Shown in pieces: positions 1 to 8,154 of a stretch of 64,000 bases of DNA. Made by a program: the position numbers and the translations under genes. The notes beneath the pieces are model-generated. The model was not told where the DNA came from. It was given only the letters and a program-made list of their open reading frames with translations, and did no database searches. Location: the NCBI RefSeq assembly GCF_000183725.1, contig NC_014762.1:2510825-2574824 (forward strand), read 5' to 3'. Source of the DNA: Sulfuricurvum kujiense DSM 16994. Its GTDB lineage: Bacteria; Campylobacterota; Campylobacteria; Campylobacterales; Sulfurimonadaceae. Each line of letters begins with the position of its first letter. Positions within the stretch are counted from its first letter, which is position 1.

Positions 1-1364
1 CCGGTTGTGATCTCAACAACTTTCGGCAATGCGATATCGCGTGCCAATTGACGTGTTGTATCCGGATGAACGCCCGTTACGTCTTTAATCGCTTCAGGGG
101 CAAATTTTGCCGCTGATTTTTTAAGCATTTCAAATACGGTCGTTACGGTACGTTTGTCACCGTGCATATCGGTAATCGTCCACGTTCCTTCGAGTTCAGG
201 TTCAATCCCTTGCTCGTCAAGACGCAACGATTTGATTTTAGATCCCTCTGTACCCGGCATCAAAGCGACTTTTCCGGTCGCTTTATTCATACAATAGAAC
301 TCTTCTTCAAATTTATAATGATCTTCATCATTTGCCGCGTGTTCCATTTCAGAGCGGCGGATCATTTTTTGTGTTTTTACATCGACCAAGAACGGAAGGT
401 CGGTAAATGTTTTCATAAACTCAGGTTTGTAGAGTTTTTCGTTCAAGATGACGTTGATAACACCCATTGCAAGGATATTGTCCGAGCCTGCTTTGATTGG
501 TATCCAAAGGTCGGCAGATTTAGCCGTCGCATTGAATTCAGGGGTAATAACGATAATTTTTGCTCCGTTATATTTCCCTTCCCATACGAAGTGAGCATCC
601 GGAATACGTGAAACCGACGGATTTCCACCCCACATAACCGCAGTATCGACGTTATACATGAAATCCCATGTACAACCGACGTTACCTTCACCGTATGCGA
701 TCGCCGCACCTGAGAACATATCCCCGAGGTAAGAAGACGGATAAATACGAATTGCACCGAGTTGAGTCGAGAAACGTAACGGCGCTCCACGGCGACCTTC
801 AGTCAAAAGACCTGTTCCCGCGTGAACCATCAATTTATCCGGACCGCGTTCAGGATCGGTCATACAATCGAAAATCTCTTGACATACACGCTCTGCCGCT
901 TCGTCCCAGCTAACACGTTTCCATTTACCTTCACCGCGTTCACCGACACGAACCATCGGGTAAAGGATACGGTCTTTTTGGTACATCACTTGTGAGTGCT
1001 GAACCCCTTTGTTACATCCGCGCGGATTGAAGTCAGGAATTTTAGCATTGATTACCGGATAGCGTGCCGATTGGTTTTCACGAGTAACTACACCGTTGTT
1101 TGACCAAACTTCCCACGCACAGTTACCTTGACAGTTTACACAGTGGTATGCGAAACCGTGTTCCTCTTTTTTACCGTACGTAAAGCCGAATTCGTTGCGG
1201 TACATATCTTCAGTATAGTTGGTATTAGGATAATTCTCTTTACCGTTTTCTACCGAGATCACATTAGTCTTAGCGAATAGTGAGCCTTGTGAAGCTACTA
1301 GCGCTGCCGTCATCCCCGAAACTTTCAAGAAGTCGCGGCGTTGATTGTTCATTACTTTTGTCAT
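1..1364 (-). CDS. Tat-exported type II DMSO-reductase-family molybdopterin oxidoreductase, catalytic subunit (partial, runs off the left edge)
   Basis: About 454 N-terminal residues are present; the C-terminal part lies outside the window. The first 31 residues form a twin-arginine signal (RRDFLK at 9-14, then a hydrophobic stretch ending near SLFA), so the enzyme is exported to the periplasm. H74, C78, C82 and C117 (HCVNCQGNC, then GCNKG) give the H-x3-C-x3-C...C [4Fe-4S] pattern of the NarG-like type II group, which includes nitrate, selenate, chlorate, dimethylsulfide and ethylbenzene enzymes. The substrate cannot be read from this fragment. The start at 1364 is taken because it keeps the whole Tat signal; an internal ATG at 1352 would also keep it. 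The rhodanese gene ends 10 bp upstream, so the two are probably co-transcribed. The family call is firm; the reaction is unknown. Confidence 0.85.
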   Translation of the reverse strand, partial: MTKVMNNQRRDFLKVSGMTAALVASQGSLFAKTNVISVENGKENYPNTNYTEDMYRNEFGFTYGKKEEHGFAYHCVNCQGNCAWEVWSNNGVVTRENQSARYPVINAKIPDFNPRGCNKGVQHSQVMYQKDRILYPMVRVGERGEGKWKRVSWDEAAERVCQEIFDCMTDPERGPDKLMVHAGTGLLTEGRRGAPLRFSTQLGAIRIYPSSYLGDMFSGAAIAYGEGNVGCTWDFMYNVDTAVMWGGNPSVSRIPDAHFVWEGKYNGAKIIVITPEFNATAKSADLWIPIKAGSDNILAMGVINVILNEKLYKPEFMKTFTDLPFLVDVKTQKMIRRSEMEHAANDEDHYKFEEEFYCMNKATGKVALMPGTEGSKIKSLRLDEQGIEPELEGTWTITDMHGDKRTVTTVFEMLKKSAAKFAPEAIKDVTGVHPDTTRQLARDIALPKVVEITT

Positions 1365-1374
1365 AGCTATAGCC

Positions 1375-2496
1375 TTATCGTTTAATCGGAAGGTTCATAT
1401 CGTTACCCCAAACATCCCAGCTTCCTGTGAAGACTTTGACGTTTTTGTAACCCAACAATTGAAGCGCAGTGATGTGTTCCGAGCTTCGTCCCGCACCTAC
1501 GTGGCAGTACGCATAAATTGTTTTGTCTTTTGTGATTCCGTAGTTGTCGTACACTTTTTGAAGTTCTTCCGCTGAACGGAAAGAGAGTTTTTTATCGGCA
1601 TCAGAGATTTGACTCCACTCGATAAAGGTAGCTCCCGGTACGTGACCGCCGCGCGCGACGTTATCCATTTTACGTTCACCGATGATCTCAGCGATACCCC
1701 GTGAATCAATGATAACGTATTTAGAATTTTTCCCGTTTTTGAGAATATCTTCCATAGCGTGCTTCACTTCATTTTTATCCGCAATTACGCTGTATTTGAT
1801 TTTTTTAGGGTCAATTTTATACTTTTTAGGTGCTACAACCTCATCCCCTTTGACAACAAGGAGACGTTTTTCAACGATTGCCATTTTTTCTTGAAGCGCT
1901 TTTGCATCTTCATCTGCTTTTTTAATGGCCGCTTCCAACGCCGCTTTATCAGCGCCCTCTTTTTTAAGTGCCTCTTTCGATTCTTTTGCTACTTTTTTAG
2001 CGGCTTTAAGATCTTTATTCAACGCATCGTACTCTTTTTGAGCCGGGTCGATTGCCATCATAGCTGCACGTCCGCCGTTTAGAACTTTGACGTTCTTGTG
2101 GCCGTAACTGTCAAAAAACGAGTAAACACCCGTCGCATTCGGACCTTTAAAGTCATCGTATGCGATAACCATCATATCGTTGCTGATCCCTTTTTTACCG
2201 ATTGTTTGTTCGGCATCGTCAATACAGCGGTACAATGGTGCACAATGCATTTCACCATCGATATCTGAATGGTGAAGGTGGTGAGCATACATCTCTACCG
2301 ACCCTTTAATATGACCGAGTTTATAAATATCTTCGTTATCACCTGATACGAACATCACTTTTGGATTGCCAACCAGCTTGACCGCTTCTTCGGCAGAAAT
2401 AAGAATTGAATTATTCTTATACCCATCAGCAGCCATTAAGATGGTCGATGCCGACAGTGATGCCGCAACACATAGTGTTTTTAGCAATCTGTTCAT
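1375..2496 (-). CDS. Exported tandem-rhodanese sulfurtransferase with coiled-coil linker
   Basis: 373 residues with a Sec signal peptide ending near residue 22 (ILMAAD). Two rhodanese domains are visible: an N-terminal one (about 30-155), with no cysteine in the active-loop position, and a C-terminal one (about 235-373) with the active-site loop CHVGAGRS, catalytic Cys331. Tandem rhodaneses normally have an inactive first and active second domain and move sulfane sulfur from thiosulfate or mercaptopyruvate to an acceptor. The unusual part is an insert of about 70 residues (near 155-225), rich in Lys, Ala and Glu, that looks like a charged helical coiled coil. The gene lies immediately upstream of the molybdoenzyme gene on the same strand, which suggests a role in periplasmic sulfur metabolism; that link is inferred. 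Confidence 0.88.
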   Translation of the reverse strand: MNRLLKTLCVAASLSASTILMAADGYKNNSILISAEEAVKLVGNPKVMFVSGDNEDIYKLGHIKGSVEMYAHHLHHSDIDGEMHCAPLYRCIDDAEQTIGKKGISNDMMVIAYDDFKGPNATGVYSFFDSYGHKNVKVLNGGRAAMMAIDPAQKEYDALNKDLKAAKKVAKESKEALKKEGADKAALEAAIKKADEDAKALQEKMAIVEKRLLVVKGDEVVAPKKYKIDPKKIKYSVIADKNEVKHAMEDILKNGKNSKYVIIDSRGIAEIIGERKMDNVARGGHVPGATFIEWSQISDADKKLSFRSAEELQKVYDNYGITKDKTIYAYCHVGAGRSSEHITALQLLGYKNVKVFTGSWDVWGNDMNLPIKR

Positions 2497-2607
2497 CCGT
2501 GCTCCTTCTTCTATTTTGAATATGCACCCATGGTGCGTTAATTTACGGAATTACCGCATACATTATAAAGGTGAGACTCTTAATAAGCAGTAAACAATGT
2601 AATATAA

Positions 2608-2625
2608 TTGTAACATTGATTACAA
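2608..2625. promoter_or_regulatory. CRP/FNR-family-type palindrome upstream of the rhodanese-molybdoenzyme operon
   Basis: TTGTAA-N6-TTACAA is a perfect 6+6 inverted repeat with CRP-like spacing, centred about 120 bp upstream of the rhodanese start. It overlaps a second inverted repeat, TGTAACATT (2609-2617) with AATGTTACA (2626-2634). The surrounding 306-bp divergent region (2497-2802) is AT-rich and holds no gene. Which regulator binds, and which of the two divergent genes it controls, is unknown. Confidence 0.5.
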
Positions 2626-2802
2626 AATGTTACATTCTTATCACAATTTAGAGACAATACATTATTCGTCGTTATTTTACGTTTTCTTATACGTCCAAAC
2701 TCTGTTATTACCCTTATATAGTATGATTAATACTTGCAATTTAATCACTTTTTGATAGTATGACGATTATTTTTATCACATATTTAATGCAAAAGGAGCT
2801 AT

Positions 2803-3408
2803 ATGAGCGCCGAAAAAATTCAAAATGCCATTACTCAGTCCGATACAGCCGTACTTATCGAGCTCTTAGAAGACAAAACCCTTCCGATCGAGGAGGTAGA
2901 AAAAATCTATCAAGCATACAAAAATGACAAACTGATTGTAGGCCAAGTCGCCATGAACCTATCTTTGCGAACATCCGTATATGAGCGTGAGAAAGAATAC
3001 AGCCCTATCATGGTTTCACTTTTAATCGATATTGCAAGCAACCCTGTCGACATGGGGGCACGCTGGGCCGTTGCCAAAAATCCCCACACCCCGGTTGAAG
3101 TGCTCCGCCATCTCTCTGCTGATCCGATCAACCTCGTTCGTGCTTTGGTTGCCGCAAATCCCTCTACTCCGAGCGATATCTTGGAAAAATTCTTCAGTGA
3201 TGAGAAAATTGTCCGAGACGGACTTTCGGGCAATCCGAATACCCCCGCCAAGTTGCTAAAAATTTTATGTGACGACAACGATAAAATGGTGCGAATGCGT
3301 CTTGCCGAAAACCGTTCCGCCCCGACAGACATTATACAAATTCTTGTGAATGACAGTGATGTCGATGTCAGTAAAGCTGCGGAAGCAAACCTTGGAGAAC
3401 GTCAATGA
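2803..3408 (+). CDS. Leucine-rich-repeat-variant (LRV)-like helical repeat protein
   Basis: 201 residues. From about residue 60 on there are short helical repeats of roughly 24 residues with a recurring ANPSTPSDIL / GNPNTPAKLL / ENRSAPTDII pattern, as in LRV repeat proteins. The N-terminal Cys-rich Fe-S motif known from the Azotobacter LRV protein is not present. No signal peptide or membrane segment is seen, so it is probably cytoplasmic and likely a binding scaffold. The start is supported by an AAGGAG ribosome site 6 bp upstream. Its stop overlaps the next start (ATGA), and the third gene encodes an Mrp-type ATPase, so the three form one operon. The specific role is unknown. Confidence 0.7.
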   Translation: MSAEKIQNAITQSDTAVLIELLEDKTLPIEEVEKIYQAYKNDKLIVGQVAMNLSLRTSVYEREKEYSPIMVSLLIDIASNPVDMGARWAVAKNPHTPVEVLRHLSADPINLVRALVAANPSTPSDILEKFFSDEKIVRDGLSGNPNTPAKLLKILCDDNDKMVRMRLAENRSAPTDIIQILVNDSDVDVSKAAEANLGERQ

Positions 3409-3779
3409 AACAGCGTCATTTTGAGGAACGAAGCCAGTTTATGAGCCTCGAAAATCACTTTCTGAATACTTTTTTTTCAGGCCTTTATCTCAGTGCCGGT
3501 GATTTTATAGCGGTCGGACGTGCGAATGGAGTTGATTTGCAAATGCATTCTCGAGAAATGCTGATCAAAGATTTATTAAACGAATCCAACAAAGCCGGAA
3601 GCCTCAGCGGCGTTATCGCATCATTGAATACGCTTATCGATGAACGCATCAGCACCTGTCATCGTCTCAGTCTCGAATATCCTCATGCTCGAACGCCTCT
3701 TGCAAAACTGGCGCAAAAAGCAACCGGGAGCAAAGCTCTTTTAGCCCGTGAAGCCAGAGGAAATCCGTATGAACACTAA
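3405..3779 (+). CDS. Conserved-looking hypothetical protein in the LRV-Mrp operon
   Basis: 124 residues, not recognised. It is mostly helical and soluble, with no signal peptide and a single Cys. The start overlaps the upstream stop by 4 bp (ATGA) with GGAG about 8 bp before it, and its 3' end overlaps the mrp start by 11 bp, so translation of the three genes is probably coupled. A role alongside the Mrp ATPase is suggested only by position. Confidence 0.6.
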   Translation: MKQRHFEERSQFMSLENHFLNTFFSGLYLSAGDFIAVGRANGVDLQMHSREMLIKDLLNESNKAGSLSGVIASLNTLIDERISTCHRLSLEYPHARTPLAKLAQKATGSKALLAREARGNPYEH

Positions 3780-4809
3780 AAAATTGCTTGAAGCTCTAAA
3801 TGCACTCCCCTACCCCGGCCTCAGTCGTACATTGGGAGAACTTAAACTCATTTCAACCGTAAAAGTCGTAGATAATAGTGCATCTATCGAACTTCTTACT
3901 GTCAGTGACGATTCCTATTTGACGGTAAAATCTGCCATTGAAACCGCTTTTGAAAAAGAGTTTACTGCACTTAATATCACCAAAAAAGCGCTCGTCCAAA
4001 AAGATACCAACTACGGCAACAGTGCCGCACCGAATAACCGTGCACCCTATGCCGCAAACGTTATCGCCGTTACCAGCGGTAAAGGGGGAGTCGGTAAAAG
4101 TACAGTCAGCGTCAATCTGGCCATCGCTCTCGCACAGAAAGGGTATCGTGTAGGAATTTTGGATGCCGATGTTTACGGCCCCAATGTACCGCGTCTGACC
4201 AATACCGACTTGGAAAAAATCAAATGGAATGATGACAACCAAATCGTACCGAGTGAGAATTACGGTATTAAAATCATGAGCGTCGCACTCACTACACCTA
4301 CTTCCGATACCCCACTCGTGTGGCGCTCGTCGGTTGCCGTGTCGGCATTGATCCAATTTTTGGAAGACGTGGCATGGGGAGAACTTGATTTCCTCGTCAT
4401 CGATATGCCTCCGGGAACCGGCGACATCCAGCTCACTATGGCGCAAGAGCTCCCGATCAGTGCGGGCGTCATCGTGACAACACCTCAACTGGTCGCCAGT
4501 GATGACGTCAGCCGAGCCATTCGGATGTTTCAGGATATTCATGTCCCGATGGCAGGATTGGTAGAGAATATGAGCTATTTCGTCGCCCCCGACACCGGAA
4601 CCCGTTATAATATTTTCGGCAGCGGCGGCGGAGAGCGATTGGCGGAGCGTTATAACATCCCGTTACTGGGTCAAATCCCTTTAAATATGGATATTCGCGA
4701 AGGGAGCGATAACGGTGAGCCTCCGGTTGTTTTGGGCAATAATACGTTAAAAAGCTATTATAAAGAGATCGTAGAAAATATGCTAAAAGCGGTGAAGTTT
4801 AAAGTTTAG
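3769..4809 (+). CDS. mrp: Mrp/NBP35-family P-loop ATPase lacking the CxxC motif
   Basis: 346 residues. An N-terminal DUF59-like region (about 1-75) is followed by the deviant Walker A GKGGVGKS, a DADVYGPN switch and the Walker B stretch DMPPGTGD. Mrp/ApbC proteins carry and transfer Fe-S clusters, usually through a C-terminal CxxC that bridges a dimer. Here the expected place reads NMSYFVAPDTGTRYNIFG, with no cysteine, so cluster binding by the canonical route is not possible. Other bacterial Mrp subgroups also lack CxxC. ATG at 3769 is preferred over the ATG 21 bp upstream because AGAGGA precedes it at normal distance. Last gene of the LRV operon; a strong hairpin follows. Confidence 0.92.
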   Translation: MNTKKLLEALNALPYPGLSRTLGELKLISTVKVVDNSASIELLTVSDDSYLTVKSAIETAFEKEFTALNITKKALVQKDTNYGNSAAPNNRAPYAANVIAVTSGKGGVGKSTVSVNLAIALAQKGYRVGILDADVYGPNVPRLTNTDLEKIKWNDDNQIVPSENYGIKIMSVALTTPTSDTPLVWRSSVAVSALIQFLEDVAWGELDFLVIDMPPGTGDIQLTMAQELPISAGVIVTTPQLVASDDVSRAIRMFQDIHVPMAGLVENMSYFVAPDTGTRYNIFGSGGGERLAERYNIPLLGQIPLNMDIREGSDNGEPPVVLGNNTLKSYYKEIVENMLKAVKFKV

Positions 4810-4817
4810 AAGATGGT

Positions 4818-4842
4818 AAGTTTCCACATAATGTGGAAACTT
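4818..4842. terminator. Bidirectional terminator-like hairpin
   Basis: A perfect 12-bp inverted repeat (AAGTTTCCACAT / ATGTGGAAACTT) with a one-base centre sits between the convergent mrp and lipoprotein genes and is followed on the plus strand by T-rich sequence. Confidence 0.7.
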
Positions 4843-4849
4843 TACTTAT

Positions 4850-5683
4850 TTATTTGAAAATTTTCTTCAAATCTACTTCAACTGCACCCGGTACGGTTGC
4901 AATCGTCATAAATTCACTCATCGTGAGCAGCGGATAACTGATCGCAATAAAATACTTCGCACTCAGCGCTTTCGCTTGGCCGTTTTCAATCAATACGGCC
5001 CATGGCAATAATTCACTGTTTTGAGTTCCGATCTTTTTAACAAATCCGTTTGTACGGCGATCTAGACTTACAAACGCTACATAGCGGTCATCTCCGAGTT
5101 TAACAACAGCCGTTGTCCCTTTGGCTTTTTGCGCTTTCGCAACCAAATCTGCGGTCGTGCCTTCACCGACAACGCTCATGTCTTCATAATACGGCATACC
5201 GACCATAAAATGATATCCTGCCAAACCGTCAAATTCCCATTTATCGGCTGAATCTTTTAATGGACCGAATGCTTTTTCTAGTGATGCAAGCGTTGCTGCA
5301 GCTGTAGCATGGTTATACTCTTTTTGCATGAACGCTTTTCCGAAATAAACCGGGTTTGCAATACTGATTTGCTTGTTCTCATCATCAACCAAAATACGTC
5401 CTACAGCAGCAAGCCCACGTGTAGGTTTATTCGCCGTATCTTTCATTTTAGCGTTTGTATAAAGCACTGTTGTTCCTGCATCGCCTTTATACGTACCGAC
5501 TACTTCGAATCCCGCAGCAGAGAGTTTAGATTTTGTACTCTCTACATCATTGTATGCTCCGATTTTATAGGCAGAAACAACTTTTTCTACTTTAACGCCT
5601 GCTTCAGCTGACGGAGTCGTACCGGCACACCCGCAAAATCCGATAACGAGTGCACTCATGATCAGTGTATAGAATTTTTTCAT
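4850..5683 (-). CDS. Predicted lipoprotein of unknown function
   Basis: 277 residues beginning with a lipoprotein signal (hydrophobic stretch, then GFCGCAG with the lipidated Cys near residue 19). The rest is a soluble alpha/beta protein without transmembrane segments. It resembles its upstream neighbour in overall character (periplasmic, moderately acidic) but I do not recognise a family with certainty. Its start overlaps the stop of the preceding gene (ATGA), so the two are translationally coupled and probably act together in the periplasm. Substrate and partner are unknown. Confidence 0.75.
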   Translation of the reverse strand: MKKFYTLIMSALVIGFCGCAGTTPSAEAGVKVEKVVSAYKIGAYNDVESTKSKLSAAGFEVVGTYKGDAGTTVLYTNAKMKDTANKPTRGLAAVGRILVDDENKQISIANPVYFGKAFMQKEYNHATAAATLASLEKAFGPLKDSADKWEFDGLAGYHFMVGMPYYEDMSVVGEGTTADLVAKAQKAKGTTAVVKLGDDRYVAFVSLDRRTNGFVKKIGTQNSELLPWAVLIENGQAKALSAKYFIAISYPLLTMSEFMTIATVPGAVEVDLKKIFK

Positions 5684-6630
5684 AGCTCTTTTGCTCCCAA
5701 TCCGGTCATGATTTCAATAATTTCTTTATCCAAAGCAACGATTGAATCGTTCATTTTCTGATCGTTGATTCCCATAACCGCTGTCCATGTTGCAAGACGA
5801 GGCATACCGATCATAAGCTTGTTTGATCCTTTTTCAACATACATGTACATTGAACACGGTGCGAATGCTCCTGCATCCGGACGACCTTGATTGAAAATCC
5901 CTTCTGAGAATTTAAAATGACAGAGAGAATAAACCCAATACGCATCAAAACGGCCAAACTCGATATTATTATCAGTCATAGACCCTTTAATATCTTTATA
6001 TCCTGCAATGATATATTGGTTTGCTTCAAACGCTTCTTCGAATTTCCCTTGGAAATCACTGATAAAAGCATCCAAACTAGCCCCTCGCTCAAACGGAAGT
6101 TCAAACGTCATCATCGGTTTTGCCGGTAATGCACTGTACTCTACGATTTGAACTTTGTTCCCGATCTCTTTTTCGATCATTGCATCGAGTTCAGGAAATG
6201 TCGCGATAAATTTAGCACGTACGTCTGCATCTTTTACCCCTGTAATATCAAGCATGGTTTCAGGAGTGATGTGCCCTACGTAGGTTTTATCTTCAGATTG
6301 CTTTTTCCATACATGGAGGTTAAACGGACTGAATCCACCCAATGACGGCTCTTTCAAAAGCAATGGCCCGACTGCTGCATCTTTGGTAACTGAGAAAAAC
6401 CCGAGATTATCGAGATTTGTCCCGCCGTATTTTGTTTTATACCCATCGTTAATACGCTCATGCGGATCGGAGAGGACAAAACCGATCGTCTGGATCTTTT
6501 CATTCACGAGGCCCATAAATTCTTTTTCTTTATCGCCTTCACCGATATAGAATTTTGCCCCTTGGGCACCAAAAGCCATTGAAGCGGCTAGTGAAAGTGC
6601 AGCTGCACCCATTAATAGTCTATTAAACAT
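5680..6630 (-). CDS. Exported protein with DUF302-like C-terminal region
   Basis: 316 residues with a Sec signal peptide cleaved near residue 21 (SMAFGA). The C-terminal part (about 215-316), with the stretch APCSMYMYVEKGSN and IGMPR, resembles DUF302 domains, which are small periplasmic proteins of uncertain function often found near sulfur and metal genes. First gene of a two-gene operon with the lipoprotein (4-bp overlap). Its position between the molybdoenzyme operon and a FadL-type porin, all encoding exported proteins, hints at a shared envelope function; this is inference. Confidence 0.7.
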   Translation of the reverse strand: MFNRLLMGAAALSLAASMAFGAQGAKFYIGEGDKEKEFMGLVNEKIQTIGFVLSDPHERINDGYKTKYGGTNLDNLGFFSVTKDAAVGPLLLKEPSLGGFSPFNLHVWKKQSEDKTYVGHITPETMLDITGVKDADVRAKFIATFPELDAMIEKEIGNKVQIVEYSALPAKPMMTFELPFERGASLDAFISDFQGKFEEAFEANQYIIAGYKDIKGSMTDNNIEFGRFDAYWVYSLCHFKFSEGIFNQGRPDAGAFAPCSMYMYVEKGSNKLMIGMPRLATWTAVMGINDQKMNDSIVALDKEIIEIMTGLGAKEL

Positions 6631-6787
6631 TTGATTCTCCTCTAAGTAATCGCTTATGAGCTGTGTGCCCTTTTTTGTTCAGGGGATATTCTATCACAAA
6701 GACATCAAATAAACGATAATAACAGCATAAGATTTTTGAACTCTTATTATTGTTGAAAAAAGTGGACGGATTGTGAATTATATATAC

Positions 6788-6846
6788 CGTCATTGCGGAC
6801 TAGATCCGCAATTTTAAGATACTGAATCTACCCTTTCAGGATAACG
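6788..6846. repeat. REP-like palindromic element
   Basis: ATTGCGGA-ctaga-TCCGCAAT (6792-6812) is a perfect hairpin, followed by a weaker pairing between ACTGA and TCAGG. The 59-bp unit begins CGTCAT and ends ATAACG, nearly an inverted pair. The build resembles extragenic palindromic repeats of other bacteria. Only one copy was noticed in this window. It sits 10 bp beyond the stop of the FadL-type gene. Confidence 0.45.
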
Positions 6847-6855
6847 TAAAACATA

Positions 6856-8154
6856 CTAGAAGTTAAATTTTACAGCTAGTGTAAGTGCTTGTTGTGAATG
6901 TTTTGTATTAGTGGCACTACCAGTTGCAACAGTAGTGGTTTCAACAGTATCACTCACTTCAGGACTATATGTGTATGCCATATCTAATGCTAAAGTTTCA
7001 TTTATAGAATATCCTCCACCAATAGTATAAGCTTCTTCAACAGTTGCAGGGAACATTGCATAATTAAATAAGTTCATGGTATCACCATCTGTATTATAAG
7101 CTGGGTTACCATTTACAGGTACATTGCTTTTATTATTAGGAACAGGATTTTTCCCATAGTTATAACCGAGACCTAGCCAATAAGAATCTGCTGAATATTT
7201 TAAACCAAGAGCATAAACTGTTTGATCATCCCAACCAAAATCTTTATACCCTTTTGCATCAGACCATTTAATCTCTTTAACATCCATTGTAGCCGTAAAC
7301 TTATCCAACTCATATGATACACCTATTCCATATTCTTCAGGTTGCTCTAAATGGTCAGATTTTGCCGGCAATGCAAGAGGATTCGAACCATAGCCGTATG
7401 CTTCAGCCGCATCAGATATTTGATTTTTATATTCCATATCAATTGCTGATTTATATACAGCACCAATTGTTAAAGATTTCGTCGGATTATAGTAACCTCC
7501 AAGTTGAAAACCAAATCCAATATCATTTGAGACACCACTACCAATATGTTTAGCATTTGTTGCTGCATCATTTGTATCATAATCTACACTTAGAGCACCA
7601 TATTGAACAATTCCTGTAAGACCTAAACCATAAATATCATTCCCATATGCTAAAGATGGAGTAAATTGCATCAACATTAATGAGGATCTCATATTATATA
7701 AATCAACTTTACCGTTATAATTCTGGATTAATGATTTATCTGTACCTCTCCAATCAGTGCCCATACCAGCAGTACCATACATACCAAGTCCAAATACAAG
7801 ATCATCGTTGATTCTATGTGCTAAAGAAATAGCCGGAATTACACTTGCATCTTCAGCACTAGTCATATCTACACCCTTAGTTGGGTCATTGACACTCCCA
7901 GCATTTGTACTAACTTGTACATCTGAATCAAATATAGTTCCAGCAAAAATAAATTCATCTTTACCTTTCAACTTAGCTAAAAGCGCGGGATTCGTTAATG
8001 CATTTGCAGAACCCATATTGTGAGCGATACCAGTTCCACCCAAAGCTCTAGACTCAGCACTCAGCCCTATCATATGATCCCCGTTTGTTGCGAATGCTGA
8101 TGTAGCACTAAGAGCGATAGCAGCAGCGACCGCGATTTTGATTGAACGTTTCAT
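6856..8154 (-). CDS. FadL/OmpP1/TodX-family outer-membrane transporter
   Basis: 432 residues. A signal peptide ends at ATSAFA, and the mature protein begins with the conserved NGD stretch (TNGDHMIGLSAESRALGG) typical of the FadL/TodX family; the body has alternating beta-strand pattern and the last residue is Phe (AVKFNF), as expected of a BamA-assembled barrel. The family moves hydrophobic molecules such as fatty acids or aromatic hydrocarbons across the outer membrane; the substrate here is unknown. By eye the gene is clearly more AT-rich, with many AAT, TTA and ATA codons, than its neighbours, which fits either recent acquisition or the usual bias of surface proteins. Confidence 0.88.
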   Translation of the reverse strand: MKRSIKIAVAAAIALSATSAFATNGDHMIGLSAESRALGGTGIAHNMGSANALTNPALLAKLKGKDEFIFAGTIFDSDVQVSTNAGSVNDPTKGVDMTSAEDASVIPAISLAHRINDDLVFGLGMYGTAGMGTDWRGTDKSLIQNYNGKVDLYNMRSSLMLMQFTPSLAYGNDIYGLGLTGIVQYGALSVDYDTNDAATNAKHIGSGVSNDIGFGFQLGGYYNPTKSLTIGAVYKSAIDMEYKNQISDAAEAYGYGSNPLALPAKSDHLEQPEEYGIGVSYELDKFTATMDVKEIKWSDAKGYKDFGWDDQTVYALGLKYSADSYWLGLGYNYGKNPVPNNKSNVPVNGNPAYNTDGDTMNLFNYAMFPATVEEAYTIGGGYSINETLALDMAYTYSPEVSDTVETTTVATGSATNTKHSQQALTLAVKFNF

